64,000 nt of DNA from Extensimonas vulgaris (GTDB lineage: Bacteria; Pseudomonadota; Gammaproteobacteria; Burkholderiales; Burkholderiaceae_C), in contig NZ_QPJU01000005.1 of the NCBI RefSeq assembly GCF_003337425.1, positions 125,303 to 189,302 of the forward strand, read 5' to 3'. This document shows, piece by piece, positions 29,751-37,955 of the stretch. Made by a program: the position numbers and the translations under genes. Numbering within the stretch: position 1 is the first letter of the stretch; the number at the start of each line of letters is the position of its first letter. The notes beneath the pieces are model-generated. The model made no database searches. It worked only from the letters and a program-made list of their open reading frames with translations, and had not been told where the DNA came from.

Positions 29751-32297
29751 ATGTCCATTTCTTGCAAACTCCACCGCCAACATCGTCAGGGCATGCGCCG
29801 GGCGCTTGGGGTGCTGGCGGCAATGGCACTGCTGTGGTTGGCGGCACTGTGGCAATTTTCCTCACCGACCTTGAAGCATTTGCCATGGCATCTGGTAATG
29901 CATGAGGTGCTCGAAGGCATGGCCATCGTGATCGCTGCGCTGGTGTTCGCGGTGGGCTGGAATGCCTGCCGCATGAACATTCAGCGCAATGTGCTGCTGC
30001 TCGCGTGCGGGTTTCTGGGCGTGGCGCTGCTGGATGCGGGGCATACGCTTTCATATCAGGGCATGCCGGACTTCGTCACGCCCAATTCGGTGGCCAAAGG
30101 GATCTGGTTCTGGCTGCCGGCGCGCTTCTTGGCGGCTTTTTTGTTGCTGGCGGCCGTGCTCATTCCCTGGCGCGCGCTGCAGCCTGGGGCCATGCCCAAA
30201 GCGCAGCGCTGGGGTTCGCTGGCCCTGGTGCTTGCAGGCGTGGCCTTGGTGTACGTGCTGGTGATATTTTTCCCCGACACCTTGCCCCTGGTGTACGTGC
30301 CGCCGGCGGGGCTCACGCACTTCAAGATCGCGGCCGAATACGGCGTCGTGGCGCTGCACCTGCTCACGCTGGGCGTGCTGCTGTGGCGCATGCGCGGGCC
30401 CACGGCCTTCGACGCGCCCGCGCTCTTCGCGGCCGTGGGCATCATGGCCCTGGGCGAGGTGTTTTTCACGCGCTACGTGAGCGCCTCCGACCAGTTCAAT
30501 CTGCTGGGCCATGTTTACAAGGTGCTGGGCTATTTGTATCTGTACCGTGCGATTTTTCAGGGCACCATAGAGGCGCCATACCGGGCGCTCGCGCAGTCGG
30601 AGCAAAAATTGCAGACCGTGCTCGACGCCATCCCAGACCTGCTGTTCGAGCTCACCCGCGACGGACGCTATCTGCGCGCCCCGCGGCAGCGTGAGGAATT
30701 GCTGGCTGTGCCCGTCAGCGAAATACTGGGGCGCAAGGTGGACGACGTGCTACCGCCGCCGGCCGCAGCGGCAGTGCATGCCGCCTTGGACGAGGCGCAC
30801 GCCCGTGGCCGCAGCGAGGGACACCAGTTCACGCTTCAGCTGGCCGACGGCGAACACTGGTTCGAGCTTTCGGTGGCGCGGGTGCAGACGGATGACTGGG
30901 AGGAGCCGCGCTTCGTGCTGCTCTCGCGCGACATCACGGCGCGCGTGCAGGCGCTGGAAGAGCGCCGGCGCAATGAAGAGCGCATCCGGCATCTGGCGAA
31001 TTTCGACGTGCTCACGGGCCTGCCCAATCGCAAGATGTTTGCGTCGCGCCTCATTCAGGCGCTGGCCCTGTCGCAACGCAGCCATGCGCACCTGGCCCTG
31101 CTGCACGTGGACCTCGATCGTTTCAAGACCGTGAACGATTCGCTCGGCACTGATGCGGGCGACGCCCTGCTGATCGACATCGCGCGGCGCCTGCAGGCGC
31201 AGATGCGGCCCGAAGACACCGTGGCGCGCTACGGCGGAGATGAGTTTTTTGTGGCGCTGCCGCTGACGAATGCGCAGGAGGCCGCGCAACGGGCCGAAGC
31301 GCTGCTGGCCGAGTTGCGCAAGTCCAGCCAGATTGCAGGGCAGGCGCTCGTGGTCACCTCGTCGATCGGCATTGCCATGTACCCCGAAGACGGGCAGGAC
31401 ATGCAAACGCTGATGCAGCGTGCCGAGGCTGCCATGGACAAGGCCAAGGCGCTGGGGCGCGACCACTACTGCTTTTTCTCGCCCGAAATGCAGACCGCCT
31501 CGGCGCACGTGCTGCGCATCGAAAATGCCTTGCGCACGGCGATTGCGCAAGGGCAGCTTTCGCTGCACTTTCAGCCGCAGTGGCGCCTGCAGGACGGGCG
31601 CCTCGTGGGGGCCGAGGCGCTGCTGCGCTGGACGCACCCCGAGCTGGGCCGGGTGAGCCCGGCCGAGTTCATCCCCGTGGCCGAGGCCAGCGGGCAGATC
31701 ATTGCGATCGGGCAATGGGTGCTCGACACGGCGCTCGCGCAATTGCGCCGCTGGCGCGACGCGGGCCACGCGGAGCTGACGCTGGCAGTCAACCTCTCGC
31801 TCATGCAGTTCCGCCAGCCCGACTTGCTCGCCGTGGTGCAGCAGGCCCTGGCGCGCATCGGCGTGCCCGCGCAGGCGCTGGAGCTCGAACTTACCGAAAG
31901 CATCGCCATGCAGGAGCCCGAAAAAGCCATTGCCACGGTGCAGCAGCTGGCGGCCGCGGGGGTGCAGCTGTCCCTGGACGACTTTGGCACCGGCTATTCC
32001 TCGTTCAGCTACCTGCAGCGCCTGCAGGTGCACTGCCTCAAGATCGATCATTCCTTCGTGAGCCACATCGAAGCGCCGCGCGGTCTTGCCGTGGTGCGCG
32101 CCATCATCGACGTGGCTGCGGGCCTGGGCCTGCAAACCATTGCCGAAGGCGTGGAGACGCCCGCGCAACTCGCGGCTTTGCGCACGCTGGGCTGCGACAT
32201 GGCGCAGGGCTATCTGCTCGCGCGCCCGCTACCGCAGGCCGAGTTCGAAGCCTTGCTGGCGCGCCAGGCGAGCGGCCAGGCTCTGATCGACTTGTGA
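29751..32297 (+). CDS. MASE3-PAS-GGDEF-EAL cyclic-di-GMP signalling protein
   Basis: This is an inner-membrane sensor of about 848 residues. The N-terminal MASE3-type region (to about residue 275) has some seven transmembrane helices. A PAS domain follows (about 285-400, ending FVLLSRDITARVQALEE). The GGDEF domain (about 415-575) has NFDVLTGLPNRKMF and an intact RYGGDEFF, so it probably makes cyclic-di-GMP. The EAL domain (about 590-840) has AEALLRW, LELELTESIA, LDDFGTGYSSFSYL, KIDHSFV, EGVET and QGYLLARPL. All the usual metal and substrate residues are there, so it may also degrade the messenger. Which activity dominates cannot be told from sequence. The start ATG 29751 gives MSISCKLHRQHRQGMRR; an upstream ATG at 29709 also exists. 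Confidence 0.92.
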   Translation: MSISCKLHRQHRQGMRRALGVLAAMALLWLAALWQFSSPTLKHLPWHLVMHEVLEGMAIVIAALVFAVGWNACRMNIQRNVLLLACGFLGVALLDAGHTLSYQGMPDFVTPNSVAKGIWFWLPARFLAAFLLLAAVLIPWRALQPGAMPKAQRWGSLALVLAGVALVYVLVIFFPDTLPLVYVPPAGLTHFKIAAEYGVVALHLLTLGVLLWRMRGPTAFDAPALFAAVGIMALGEVFFTRYVSASDQFNLLGHVYKVLGYLYLYRAIFQGTIEAPYRALAQSEQKLQTVLDAIPDLLFELTRDGRYLRAPRQREELLAVPVSEILGRKVDDVLPPPAAAAVHAALDEAHARGRSEGHQFTLQLADGEHWFELSVARVQTDDWEEPRFVLLSRDITARVQALEERRRNEERIRHLANFDVLTGLPNRKMFASRLIQALALSQRSHAHLALLHVDLDRFKTVNDSLGTDAGDALLIDIARRLQAQMRPEDTVARYGGDEFFVALPLTNAQEAAQRAEALLAELRKSSQIAGQALVVTSSIGIAMYPEDGQDMQTLMQRAEAAMDKAKALGRDHYCFFSPEMQTASAHVLRIENALRTAIAQGQLSLHFQPQWRLQDGRLVGAEALLRWTHPELGRVSPAEFIPVAEASGQIIAIGQWVLDTALAQLRRWRDAGHAELTLAVNLSLMQFRQPDLLAVVQQALARIGVPAQALELELTESIAMQEPEKAIATVQQLAAAGVQLSLDDFGTGYSSFSYLQRLQVHCLKIDHSFVSHIEAPRGLAVVRAIIDVAAGLGLQTIAEGVETPAQLAALRTLGCDMAQGYLLARPLPQAEFEALLARQASGQALIDL

Positions 32298-32399
32298 TAT
32301 TGAAAGAATAGCTGCTTATGCACGTGGATACTGCGTAAAGTGGCAAAAATGTCTGATTTTTGTGCGCCCGCTGGCGCAGCTTTGCACGAGCTCTCTCGC

Positions 32400-33842
32400 A
32401 TGTCTCCCCACAGCTTCCTCTGGCACGACTACGAAACCTTTGGCACCGACCCGCGGCGCGACCGGCCCGCGCAGTTCGCGGCGCTGCGCACCGACGCCGA
32501 GCTCAACGAAATCGGCGCGCCGCTGATGTGGTATTGCCAGCCCACGAACGACTACCTGCCCGATCCGCAGGCCTGCCTGATCACCAGCATCACGCCGCAG
32601 CAGTGCCAGGAGCGCGGTCTGCGCGAGTACCAGTTTGCCGCGCGCATCGAGGGCGAGCTCGCGCAGCCCGGCACCATAGGCGTGGGCTACAACAGCATCC
32701 GCTTCGACGACGAAGTCACGCGTTTTTTGTTCTGGCGCAACCTCATCGACCCCTATGCGCGCGAGTGGCAGAACCAGTGCGGGCGCTGGGACTTGCTCGA
32801 TGTGGTGCGCATGGCCTACGCGCTGCGCCCCGAGGGCATAGTGTGGCCGCGCAATGCGGACGGACAGCCGAGCTTTCGGCTTGAACACCTCACGCAGGCC
32901 AACGGCCTCGCGCACGAGGCCGCGCACGATGCGCTCTCGGACGTGCGCGCGACGATCGCGCTCGCGCGCCTCGTGCGTGCGCGCCAGCCGCGCCTGTTCG
33001 ACTTCTGCCTGGGCCTGCACAAAAAAGAGCGCGTGCTGGCCGAACTGGGCCTGCCGCTCGGCCCGGCCACGGCGCGGCCCTTTTTGCACGTCTCGGGCAT
33101 GTTCCCGGCCGAGCGCGGCTGCCTGGCCGTCATGTGGCCGCTGGCGAGCCACCCCGCGAACAAGAACGAGCTGATCGCCTGGGACTTGGCGCACGACCCG
33201 CGCGAATTGGCCGACCTGAACGCCGAGGCGATCCGCACGCGCCTCTTTACCCGCGCCGATGCACTGCCAGAAGGCGTCGCGCGCCTGCCGATCAAGACCG
33301 TGCACCTGAACAAATCGCCCATGGTGGTCGGCAAGCTCAAAACCCTGCGGCCCGAGCTCGCCGAGCGCTGGGGCATAGACCTGGCGCAAGCGCTGGCGCA
33401 CGCGCAGCATGCACGCGCGCTGCCCGACATGAGCGCGATCTGGCCCGAAGTGTTCGCGCGCCCTGCAGAGCCCGCGCCCGACGTGGAGCAGGACTTGTAC
33501 GGCGGCTTCGTGGGCACGGCCGACCGGCGCCGCCTGGAGCAGCTGCGCCACATGAACGGCGCGCAACTGGCCGCCGCGCACCCACGCTTCGACGACCCGC
33601 GCCTGCCCGAGCTCGTGTGGCGCTACCGCGCGCGCAACTTCCCCGAAACGCTCACGCCCGCCGAGGTGCAGCGCTGGGACGCGCACCGCGCTGCGCGCCT
33701 GCTCCACGGCGCAGGCGGCGCGCGCACCGTGGAGCAGTTCTTCAGCGCGATCGACACCCTCTCGGAAACCGCCGACGCACGCGGCGAGGAGATCCTTGGC
33801 GCTTTGTACGATTGGGCCGAGCAGATCGTGCCGGAGCAGTGA
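32400..33842 (+). CDS. sbcB: exodeoxyribonuclease I
   Basis: SbcB is a 3'-5' single-strand DNA exonuclease involved in mismatch repair and recombination. The DEDD active-site motifs are visible: HDYETFGTDPRRDRPAQFA at the N-terminus, GVGYNSIRFDDEVTRFLFWRN, and HEAAHDALSDVRATIALAR. The SH3-like and C-terminal helical domains follow, with LPIKTVHLNKSPMVVGKLKTL and YGGFVGTADRR. The length of 480 residues matches the Escherichia coli enzyme (475). The start at ATG 32400 gives MSPHSFLWHDY. A longer reading from 32340 adds an unlikely N-terminal tail. The 102-base gap upstream contains a GAATAGCTGCTTATGCACG intergenic repeat. Confidence 0.95.
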   Translation: MSPHSFLWHDYETFGTDPRRDRPAQFAALRTDAELNEIGAPLMWYCQPTNDYLPDPQACLITSITPQQCQERGLREYQFAARIEGELAQPGTIGVGYNSIRFDDEVTRFLFWRNLIDPYAREWQNQCGRWDLLDVVRMAYALRPEGIVWPRNADGQPSFRLEHLTQANGLAHEAAHDALSDVRATIALARLVRARQPRLFDFCLGLHKKERVLAELGLPLGPATARPFLHVSGMFPAERGCLAVMWPLASHPANKNELIAWDLAHDPRELADLNAEAIRTRLFTRADALPEGVARLPIKTVHLNKSPMVVGKLKTLRPELAERWGIDLAQALAHAQHARALPDMSAIWPEVFARPAEPAPDVEQDLYGGFVGTADRRRLEQLRHMNGAQLAAAHPRFDDPRLPELVWRYRARNFPETLTPAEVQRWDAHRAARLLHGAGGARTVEQFFSAIDTLSETADARGEEILGALYDWAEQIVPEQ

Positions 33843-33852
33843 AACTCCGTCG

Positions 33853-33887
33853 TTAACCTAGTTGGTAAATTAATCAAAAAGGTTAAA
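33853..33887. promoter_or_regulatory. probable MqsA operator
   Basis: TTAACCT (33853-33859) and AGGTTAA (33880-33886) form an inverted repeat just upstream of mqsR. The half-sites match the AACCT/AGGTT type known for MqsA of Escherichia coli, though here they are farther apart than the usual single palindrome. Confidence 0.5.
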
Positions 33888-33894
33888 ATCGAAC

Positions 33895-34197
33895 ATGGAG
33901 AAAGGTACCCCGCACTGCAAATTGTCCATCGTCAAAGTCCTGGTCGAGGCTGGCAAGGTCAAGGCGACGGCCAGTGCCTACCAGGGAGCACGTGAGCTTG
34001 GCATCAACGATCTGGCTGGGATGTGCGCCATTGTGTTGGCACTTACGCCTGCGGACTTCTATAAGAGCATGACAACCCATGCCGATCACACGGTATGGCA
34101 AGACGTGTACCACGCCACTACGGCAAACGGCGATGGGGTGTACCTGAAGCTGACGGTCATCGACGATGTGTTGATCGTGTCTTTCAAGGAGCTATGA
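33895..34197 (+). CDS. mqsR: MqsR mRNA interferase toxin
   Basis: MqsR is a RelE-fold endoribonuclease that cuts mRNA mainly at GCU sites according to work on the Escherichia coli protein. At 100 residues it resembles that protein along its length: MEKGTPHCKLSIVKVLVEAG, DLAGMCAIVLALTPADFYKSM, DHTVWQDVYHA and the C-terminal VYLKLTVIDDVLIVSFKEL. It precedes the antitoxin, the gene order unusual for most toxin-antitoxin pairs but normal for mqsRA. No strong ribosome binding site is seen, in keeping with a poorly translated toxin. Confidence 0.95.
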   Translation: MEKGTPHCKLSIVKVLVEAGKVKATASAYQGARELGINDLAGMCAIVLALTPADFYKSMTTHADHTVWQDVYHATTANGDGVYLKLTVIDDVLIVSFKEL

Positions 34198-34199
34198 CC

Positions 34200-34601
34200 A
34201 TGAAATGTCCATGCTGCGGCGCGGCGGAACTGATTTACGACACGCGCGACATGCCCTACACCTACAAGGGCGAAACCACCACGATTCCGGCGGTGACAGG
34301 CGATTTCTGCCCCGCTTGCGGTGAGGTCGTGTTGGATCGCGAGCACGGCGATCGCTACAGCGAATTGCTGGGTCTGTTTCAACGCCAGGTGAATGCCGCC
34401 TACATTGATCCCGACTACATCGCCAAGGTGCGCCGCAAGCTCGACCTCGACCAGCGGCAGGCTGCGGAACTTTTCGGCGGTGGCGTGAATGCCTTTTCGC
34501 GCTACGAAAATGGTAGAACAAAGCCGCCACTGTCGCTTGTTAAACTGCTCAAATTGCTCGATCGACATCCTGAGTTGCTCAGCGAAGTCAGAGCCTCCTG
34601 A
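34200..34601 (+). CDS. mqsA: MqsA antitoxin
   Basis: MqsA is the antitoxin and repressor of the pair. The N-terminal zinc-binding domain has Cys3, Cys6, Cys37 and Cys40 (MKCPCC, FCPACGE), the same positions as in Escherichia coli MqsA. The linker VNAAYIDPDYIAKVRRKLDL leads to the HTH with RQAAELFGGGVNAFSRYENG, nearly identical to the DNA-contacting part of the family. Two ATG codons lie close together: 34194 (overlapping the mqsR stop as ATGA) and 34200, which gives the family-typical start MKCP. The length is 133 residues. Confidence 0.95.
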   Translation: MKCPCCGAAELIYDTRDMPYTYKGETTTIPAVTGDFCPACGEVVLDREHGDRYSELLGLFQRQVNAAYIDPDYIAKVRRKLDLDQRQAAELFGGGVNAFSRYENGRTKPPLSLVKLLKLLDRHPELLSEVRAS

Positions 34602-34611
34602 CAAAGCTTTC

Positions 34612-35880
34612 ATGAGTCATCCCATTCCGGCCCCCACCCCAGCTCCCACGCCCCATTTCACCACCCGCATCGTGCACGCCGACCGCTGGGGCGGCGCCGA
34701 GCATGGGGCGATCCACCAGCCGCTGCACACCTCGGTGCAGTATGGCTTCGAGCGCGTGGAAGATCTGATCGCCGTGTTCCAGGGCACGGTGGCAGGCGGC
34801 TTCAACTATGCGCGCCAAGGCACGCCGACCACGGCGGCGCTCGAATCCATGCTCACGCAAATGGAGCAAGGGCAGGGCTGCGTGAGCTTTGCCACGGGCA
34901 TGGCGGCGATTTGCGCGGTGTTTCTCACGCTGCTCAAGGCGGGCGACCACCTCGTGGCGAGCCAGTTCGTGTTTGGCAACACCAACAGCGTGCTCGGCAC
35001 GCTCGCCGATCTGGGCGTGGAAGTGAGCGTGGTCGATGTGCGCGACGCCGCCCAGGTGGCCGCCGCGCTGCGCCCCAATACGCGCATGGTGTTCGTCGAA
35101 ACCATCGCCAACCCCGGCACGCAAATCCCCGACCTCGAAGGCATAGGCGCGTTGTGCGCTGAGCGCGGGCTGCTCTACGTGGTGGACAACACAGTGGCCT
35201 CGCCCTACCTGTTTCGGCCCGCGAGCGTGGGTGCCGGGCTGGTCATCCATTCGCTATCTAAAAGCATAGCAGGGCAGGGCGACGCGCTGGGTGGTGCGGT
35301 CATAGACACGGGGTTGTTCGACTGGAGCCGCTACCCCAACATCTTTGCCGCGTATCGCAAAGGTAACCCCAAGGGTTGGGGCCTGCAGCAGGTGCGCAAA
35401 AAGGGCTTGCGCGACATGGGCGCGGCACTGTCGGCCTACGCTGCGCACCAGATCGCGCTCGGCGCCGAGACGCTCGCGCTGCGCATGGAGCGCAGCAGCG
35501 CGACAGCGCTCGCGCTCGCGCAGTGGCTACAGCAGCACCCGGCCATCGCGCGCGTGCACTACCCGGGGCTGCCCTCGCATCCGCAGCATGCGCGCGCGCA
35601 GCGGCATTTCAAGGCCGGCGCGTGGCTGCTCTCGTTCGAGTTGCGCGACGCCGCGCAGTGCCTGCCGCTGTGCAACCGCCTGCGCCTGCCCATCAAGGCG
35701 ACAGGCCTGGGCGACACACGCACGCTCATCATCCCCGTGGCGCACACCATCTTCTGGGAGGCCGGCGCGCAAGTGCGTGCGGCCATGGGCATTGCGGACG
35801 GCATGATCCGCGTCTCCGTCGGCCTTGAAGAGCTCGAAGACCTGCGCGCCGATTTCGCGCAGGCGCTGCAGGGCGGTTGA
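34612..35880 (+). CDS. Cys/Met-metabolism PLP enzyme, cystathionine gamma-synthase family
   Basis: This pyridoxal-phosphate enzyme acts in trans-sulfuration or direct sulfhydrylation of homoserine esters. After a Pro-rich start (MSHPIPAPTPAPTP) come NYARQGTPTTAALESMLTQME, CVSFATGMAAI, VDNTVASPYLFRPASVGA and the lysine that forms the Schiff base in HSLSKSIAGQGDALGG. The C-terminal end has GLGDTRTLIIPVAHTIFWEAG and IRVSVGLEELEDL. The lysine motif SLSKS differs from the SATKY common in MetB/MetY. This matches a betaproteobacterial subgroup annotated only as cystathionine gamma-synthase family. The exact reaction is unresolved. The length is 422 residues. It starts 10 bases after mqsA, but the close spacing probably reflects insertion of the mqsRA pair. 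Confidence 0.88.
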   Translation: MSHPIPAPTPAPTPHFTTRIVHADRWGGAEHGAIHQPLHTSVQYGFERVEDLIAVFQGTVAGGFNYARQGTPTTAALESMLTQMEQGQGCVSFATGMAAICAVFLTLLKAGDHLVASQFVFGNTNSVLGTLADLGVEVSVVDVRDAAQVAAALRPNTRMVFVETIANPGTQIPDLEGIGALCAERGLLYVVDNTVASPYLFRPASVGAGLVIHSLSKSIAGQGDALGGAVIDTGLFDWSRYPNIFAAYRKGNPKGWGLQQVRKKGLRDMGAALSAYAAHQIALGAETLALRMERSSATALALAQWLQQHPAIARVHYPGLPSHPQHARAQRHFKAGAWLLSFELRDAAQCLPLCNRLRLPIKATGLGDTRTLIIPVAHTIFWEAGAQVRAAMGIADGMIRVSVGLEELEDLRADFAQALQGG

Positions 35881-35960
35881 GAACCTGTTTGCGATCTTTT
35901 TCCTCGCGGTGGCGGACTTGCGGCGCGTCGCCGCAGTTCTGCAGCAAGCTTACTTTACTA

Positions 35961-36143
35961 TTTAACCCAGATTGTCCATTCGGCGGCGCTTCGCGCCTAC
36001 GTGGGCACTGGCGGACGGCTGCCGGTCATTTTGGCCGCAGCTTCGTCGTTCGTGGCACCACCATGAACTCCTCACCAGCGACCAAACTGCCGCGCCAGCC
36101 GCCTCGCCATCGTCCCGCGTCCTAATGAACAATCTGGGTTAAA
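35961..36143. repeat. PE-2 palindromic repeat, copy B
   Basis: This second copy of PE-2 has a core of 177 bases (35964-36140). Ends are mirrored perfectly over TTTAACCCAG and CTGGGTTAAA. The inner arms share CGGACGGCTGCCGG and CATTTTGGCCGC with copy A. A reading frame beginning FNPDCP and passing WRTAAGHFGR is open in both copies, but no gene is convincing. It fills most of the 336-base gap between the PLP enzyme and ribE. Confidence 0.8.
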
Positions 36144-36216
36144 CGATATCACCACGCGCGCATTCGAAAACGTGCCAAGCGCCTACTCGATGCGCAAACG
36201 CTGGCGACCAAGGTGC

Positions 36217-36855
36217 CTACGAGGCACGCGGCGCTTGCGTTGTCAGGCTCAGCATCCGCTCGCAGTAGCGCGCGATCAAATCCACCTCGAGGTTCACGCG
36301 CGCACCGGCCTGCAGATATTGCAAGGCCGTGTTTTGCACCGTGTGCGGGATCAGGTTGATACTGACTTCGCAGCCCGCAGGCAGGTCGGCGATGCGGTTC
36401 ACCGTCAGGCTCACGCCGTTGACCGCAATCGAGCCCTTGTAGGCCAGAAAGCGCGCGAGCTCCTGCGGCGCCAGGATGCGCAGCTCCCAGCTTTCGCCCA
36501 CGGGCGCAAAGTGGCGCACCTGCCCGATGCCATCGACATGGCCCGAAACCAAGTGGCCGCCGAGCCGGTCGTTGGCGCGCAGGGCTTTTTCGAGGTTCAC
36601 GGGGCCCGGGGCGTCGAGCCCCGTGGTCTTGGTGAGTGATTCGGCCGAGACATCGACGCTGAACTGCTGCTGCGGCGCGTCCAGCGCGGTCACGGTCATG
36701 CAGGCGCCATTGAGCGCGATGCTGTCGCCCAGACCCACGTCGTCGAGGTAGTGCGCCGGGGTTGCGATGGTCAGGCGCTTGCCATGGGTGGGCGAGTCGC
36801 CCAGCGCTTGCACGGAGGTGATGCGGCCTAGGCCGGTGATGATGCCTGTGAACAT
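36217..36855 (-). CDS. ribE: riboflavin synthase, alpha-chain type
   Basis: This enzyme makes riboflavin from two molecules of 6,7-dimethyl-8-ribityllumazine. It contains the two tandem lumazine-binding barrels: MFTGIITGLGRITSV with GDSIALNGACMTVT and FSVDVSAESL, then NDRLGGHLVSGHVDGIG with KGSIAVNGVSLTVN and LIPHTVQNTAL. The length of 212 residues is typical. The gene starts 15 bases downstream of the fimT-like stop, so it may be read from the pilin operon. No FMN riboswitch was recognised upstream. Confidence 0.95.
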   Translation of the reverse strand: MFTGIITGLGRITSVQALGDSPTHGKRLTIATPAHYLDDVGLGDSIALNGACMTVTALDAPQQQFSVDVSAESLTKTTGLDAPGPVNLEKALRANDRLGGHLVSGHVDGIGQVRHFAPVGESWELRILAPQELARFLAYKGSIAVNGVSLTVNRIADLPAGCEVSINLIPHTVQNTALQYLQAGARVNLEVDLIARYCERMLSLTTQAPRAS

Positions 36856-36870
36856 GGGGGATTGTGGCAG

Positions 36871-37455
36871 TTACTGAGTTGCCGTAGCAGTGCAGGTAGT
36901 GTCTAGGGACGGATTGCACACTCTCGCGCGGCCTGTTCTTGCAACGACAATGTATCTTTGTTCATTTGCGCTCGATACGTCAGTGCGCGATATTTTGAGT
37001 GTCAAATTGGGAACGCCGGGAGCCGCGCCGTAACTTTTAGCAAATCCGGAACTGCCGAACATAATATATGAATTCGAAAGATTGGCATTCCCCGTGCCAG
37101 TAACGCTAAAATAACTCGGAAGCGCGCCCTGTTTTTGAATGGTGACGTCAGTAGTCTCGTCGTATGAATTGTTTCTGTTGCTGTCAACAAAAACAACCCA
37201 TCCTTGAGACCAATCGTTTCCACCGTTAGCGGGAATTACAAAAGCGTTTTGTCCATACTTCATTGCTTCACTTCGTGCCGCATTAATTGCTGCAAGTAAT
37301 TTGTTTGCCAGAGAGGTTAATTCTGAATTTCTAATGAAATTTTGAAAACTTGGAGCTGCAACGACAAGCATTATAGCTACTATAGAAATGGTTACCATCA
37401 GTTCTATCAAGGTGAATCCGACAGCGGCGGCGCGGGATGGTTTCATGGCCAGCAT
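36871..37455 (-). CDS. FimT/GspH-family minor type IV pilin
   Basis: This is a minor pilin with a prepilin leader (MLAMKPSRAAAVG) before FTLIELMVTISIVAIMLVVAAPSFQNFIRNSEL, including Glu at +5. The body (INAARSEAMKYGQNAFVIP, GWVVFVDSNRNNSYD and the C-terminal ARTGRARVCNPSLD) is typical of FimT/FimU. The length is 194 residues. It is the last pilin gene of the operon and overlaps pilE by 13 bases. By eye it is much more AT-rich than ribE next to it. Confidence 0.9.
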   Translation of the reverse strand: MLAMKPSRAAAVGFTLIELMVTISIVAIMLVVAAPSFQNFIRNSELTSLANKLLAAINAARSEAMKYGQNAFVIPANGGNDWSQGWVVFVDSNRNNSYDETTDVTIQKQGALPSYFSVTGTGNANLSNSYIMFGSSGFAKSYGAAPGVPNLTLKISRTDVSSANEQRYIVVARTGRARVCNPSLDTTCTATATQ

Positions 37456-37955
37456 AATTTGGGATTAGAGGATGATGCAGTGCCGGTGCATGTTTTGCTG
37501 CCGGTGCTGGTCATTTCGAGATTGCCAACCGTGGGATCCGGTTTTGTGGGGGTTGCAATTACTTTTACGCAGTCTGCAATGGACAAAGTTCCTGAGCTGG
37601 CTGGACAAGTCGTCGCAGATAATAAGTAATTTGCATCTGAAACATTATTTCCAGAAAATGTTTTGAAAGGAACGCTCGAAGCCGTGACGCCGCCACACGC
37701 CGAGGAGGGAGAAGGTGCCGTTGCCGTAGCAACCCCAGAGCTGTTGGTGGTGAAGGCCAAATAACAGTTGTTTTGCGTCATATAACGCTCTTCCTGTTGT
37801 AGCAACTCGGCGAGCGCTGCCCTCCCTTCGGCGCGTCGACCTTTGAGTACCGAATCTCTGTACGATGGGTATGCAATGGCAGCCAGTATCGCAACCACAG
37901 CCACGACAATCATCAGTTCGATCAGTGTAAAACCGCGGTGAGTAATATTGCTCAT
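37443..37955 (-). CDS. PilE-like type IV pilin
   Basis: This type IV pilin or minor pilin of the PilE group has the short leader MSNITHRG followed by FTLIELMIVVAVVAILAAIAYPSYRDSVLKGRRAEG. It also has LAELLQQEERYMTQNNCYL and a C-terminal region with paired cysteines (TTCPASSGTL, KTCTGTASSSNPKLCWP). The length is 170 residues. It starts inside the pilY1 stop (ATGA overlap). In Pseudomonas and other species PilE of this operon type is a minor pilin in the tip complex, not the major subunit. Confidence 0.9.
   Translation of the reverse strand: MSNITHRGFTLIELMIVVAVVAILAAIAYPSYRDSVLKGRRAEGRAALAELLQQEERYMTQNNCYLAFTTNSSGVATATAPSPSSACGGVTASSVPFKTFSGNNVSDANYLLSATTCPASSGTLSIADCVKVIATPTKPDPTVGNLEMTSTGSKTCTGTASSSNPKLCWP

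Noticed and set aside
30750-32168. Minus-strand frame of 472 codons opposite the GGDEF-EAL gene
   Set aside because: It is antisense to clear GGDEF and EAL motifs, and its translation is Arg/His/Gln-rich without recognisable motifs.
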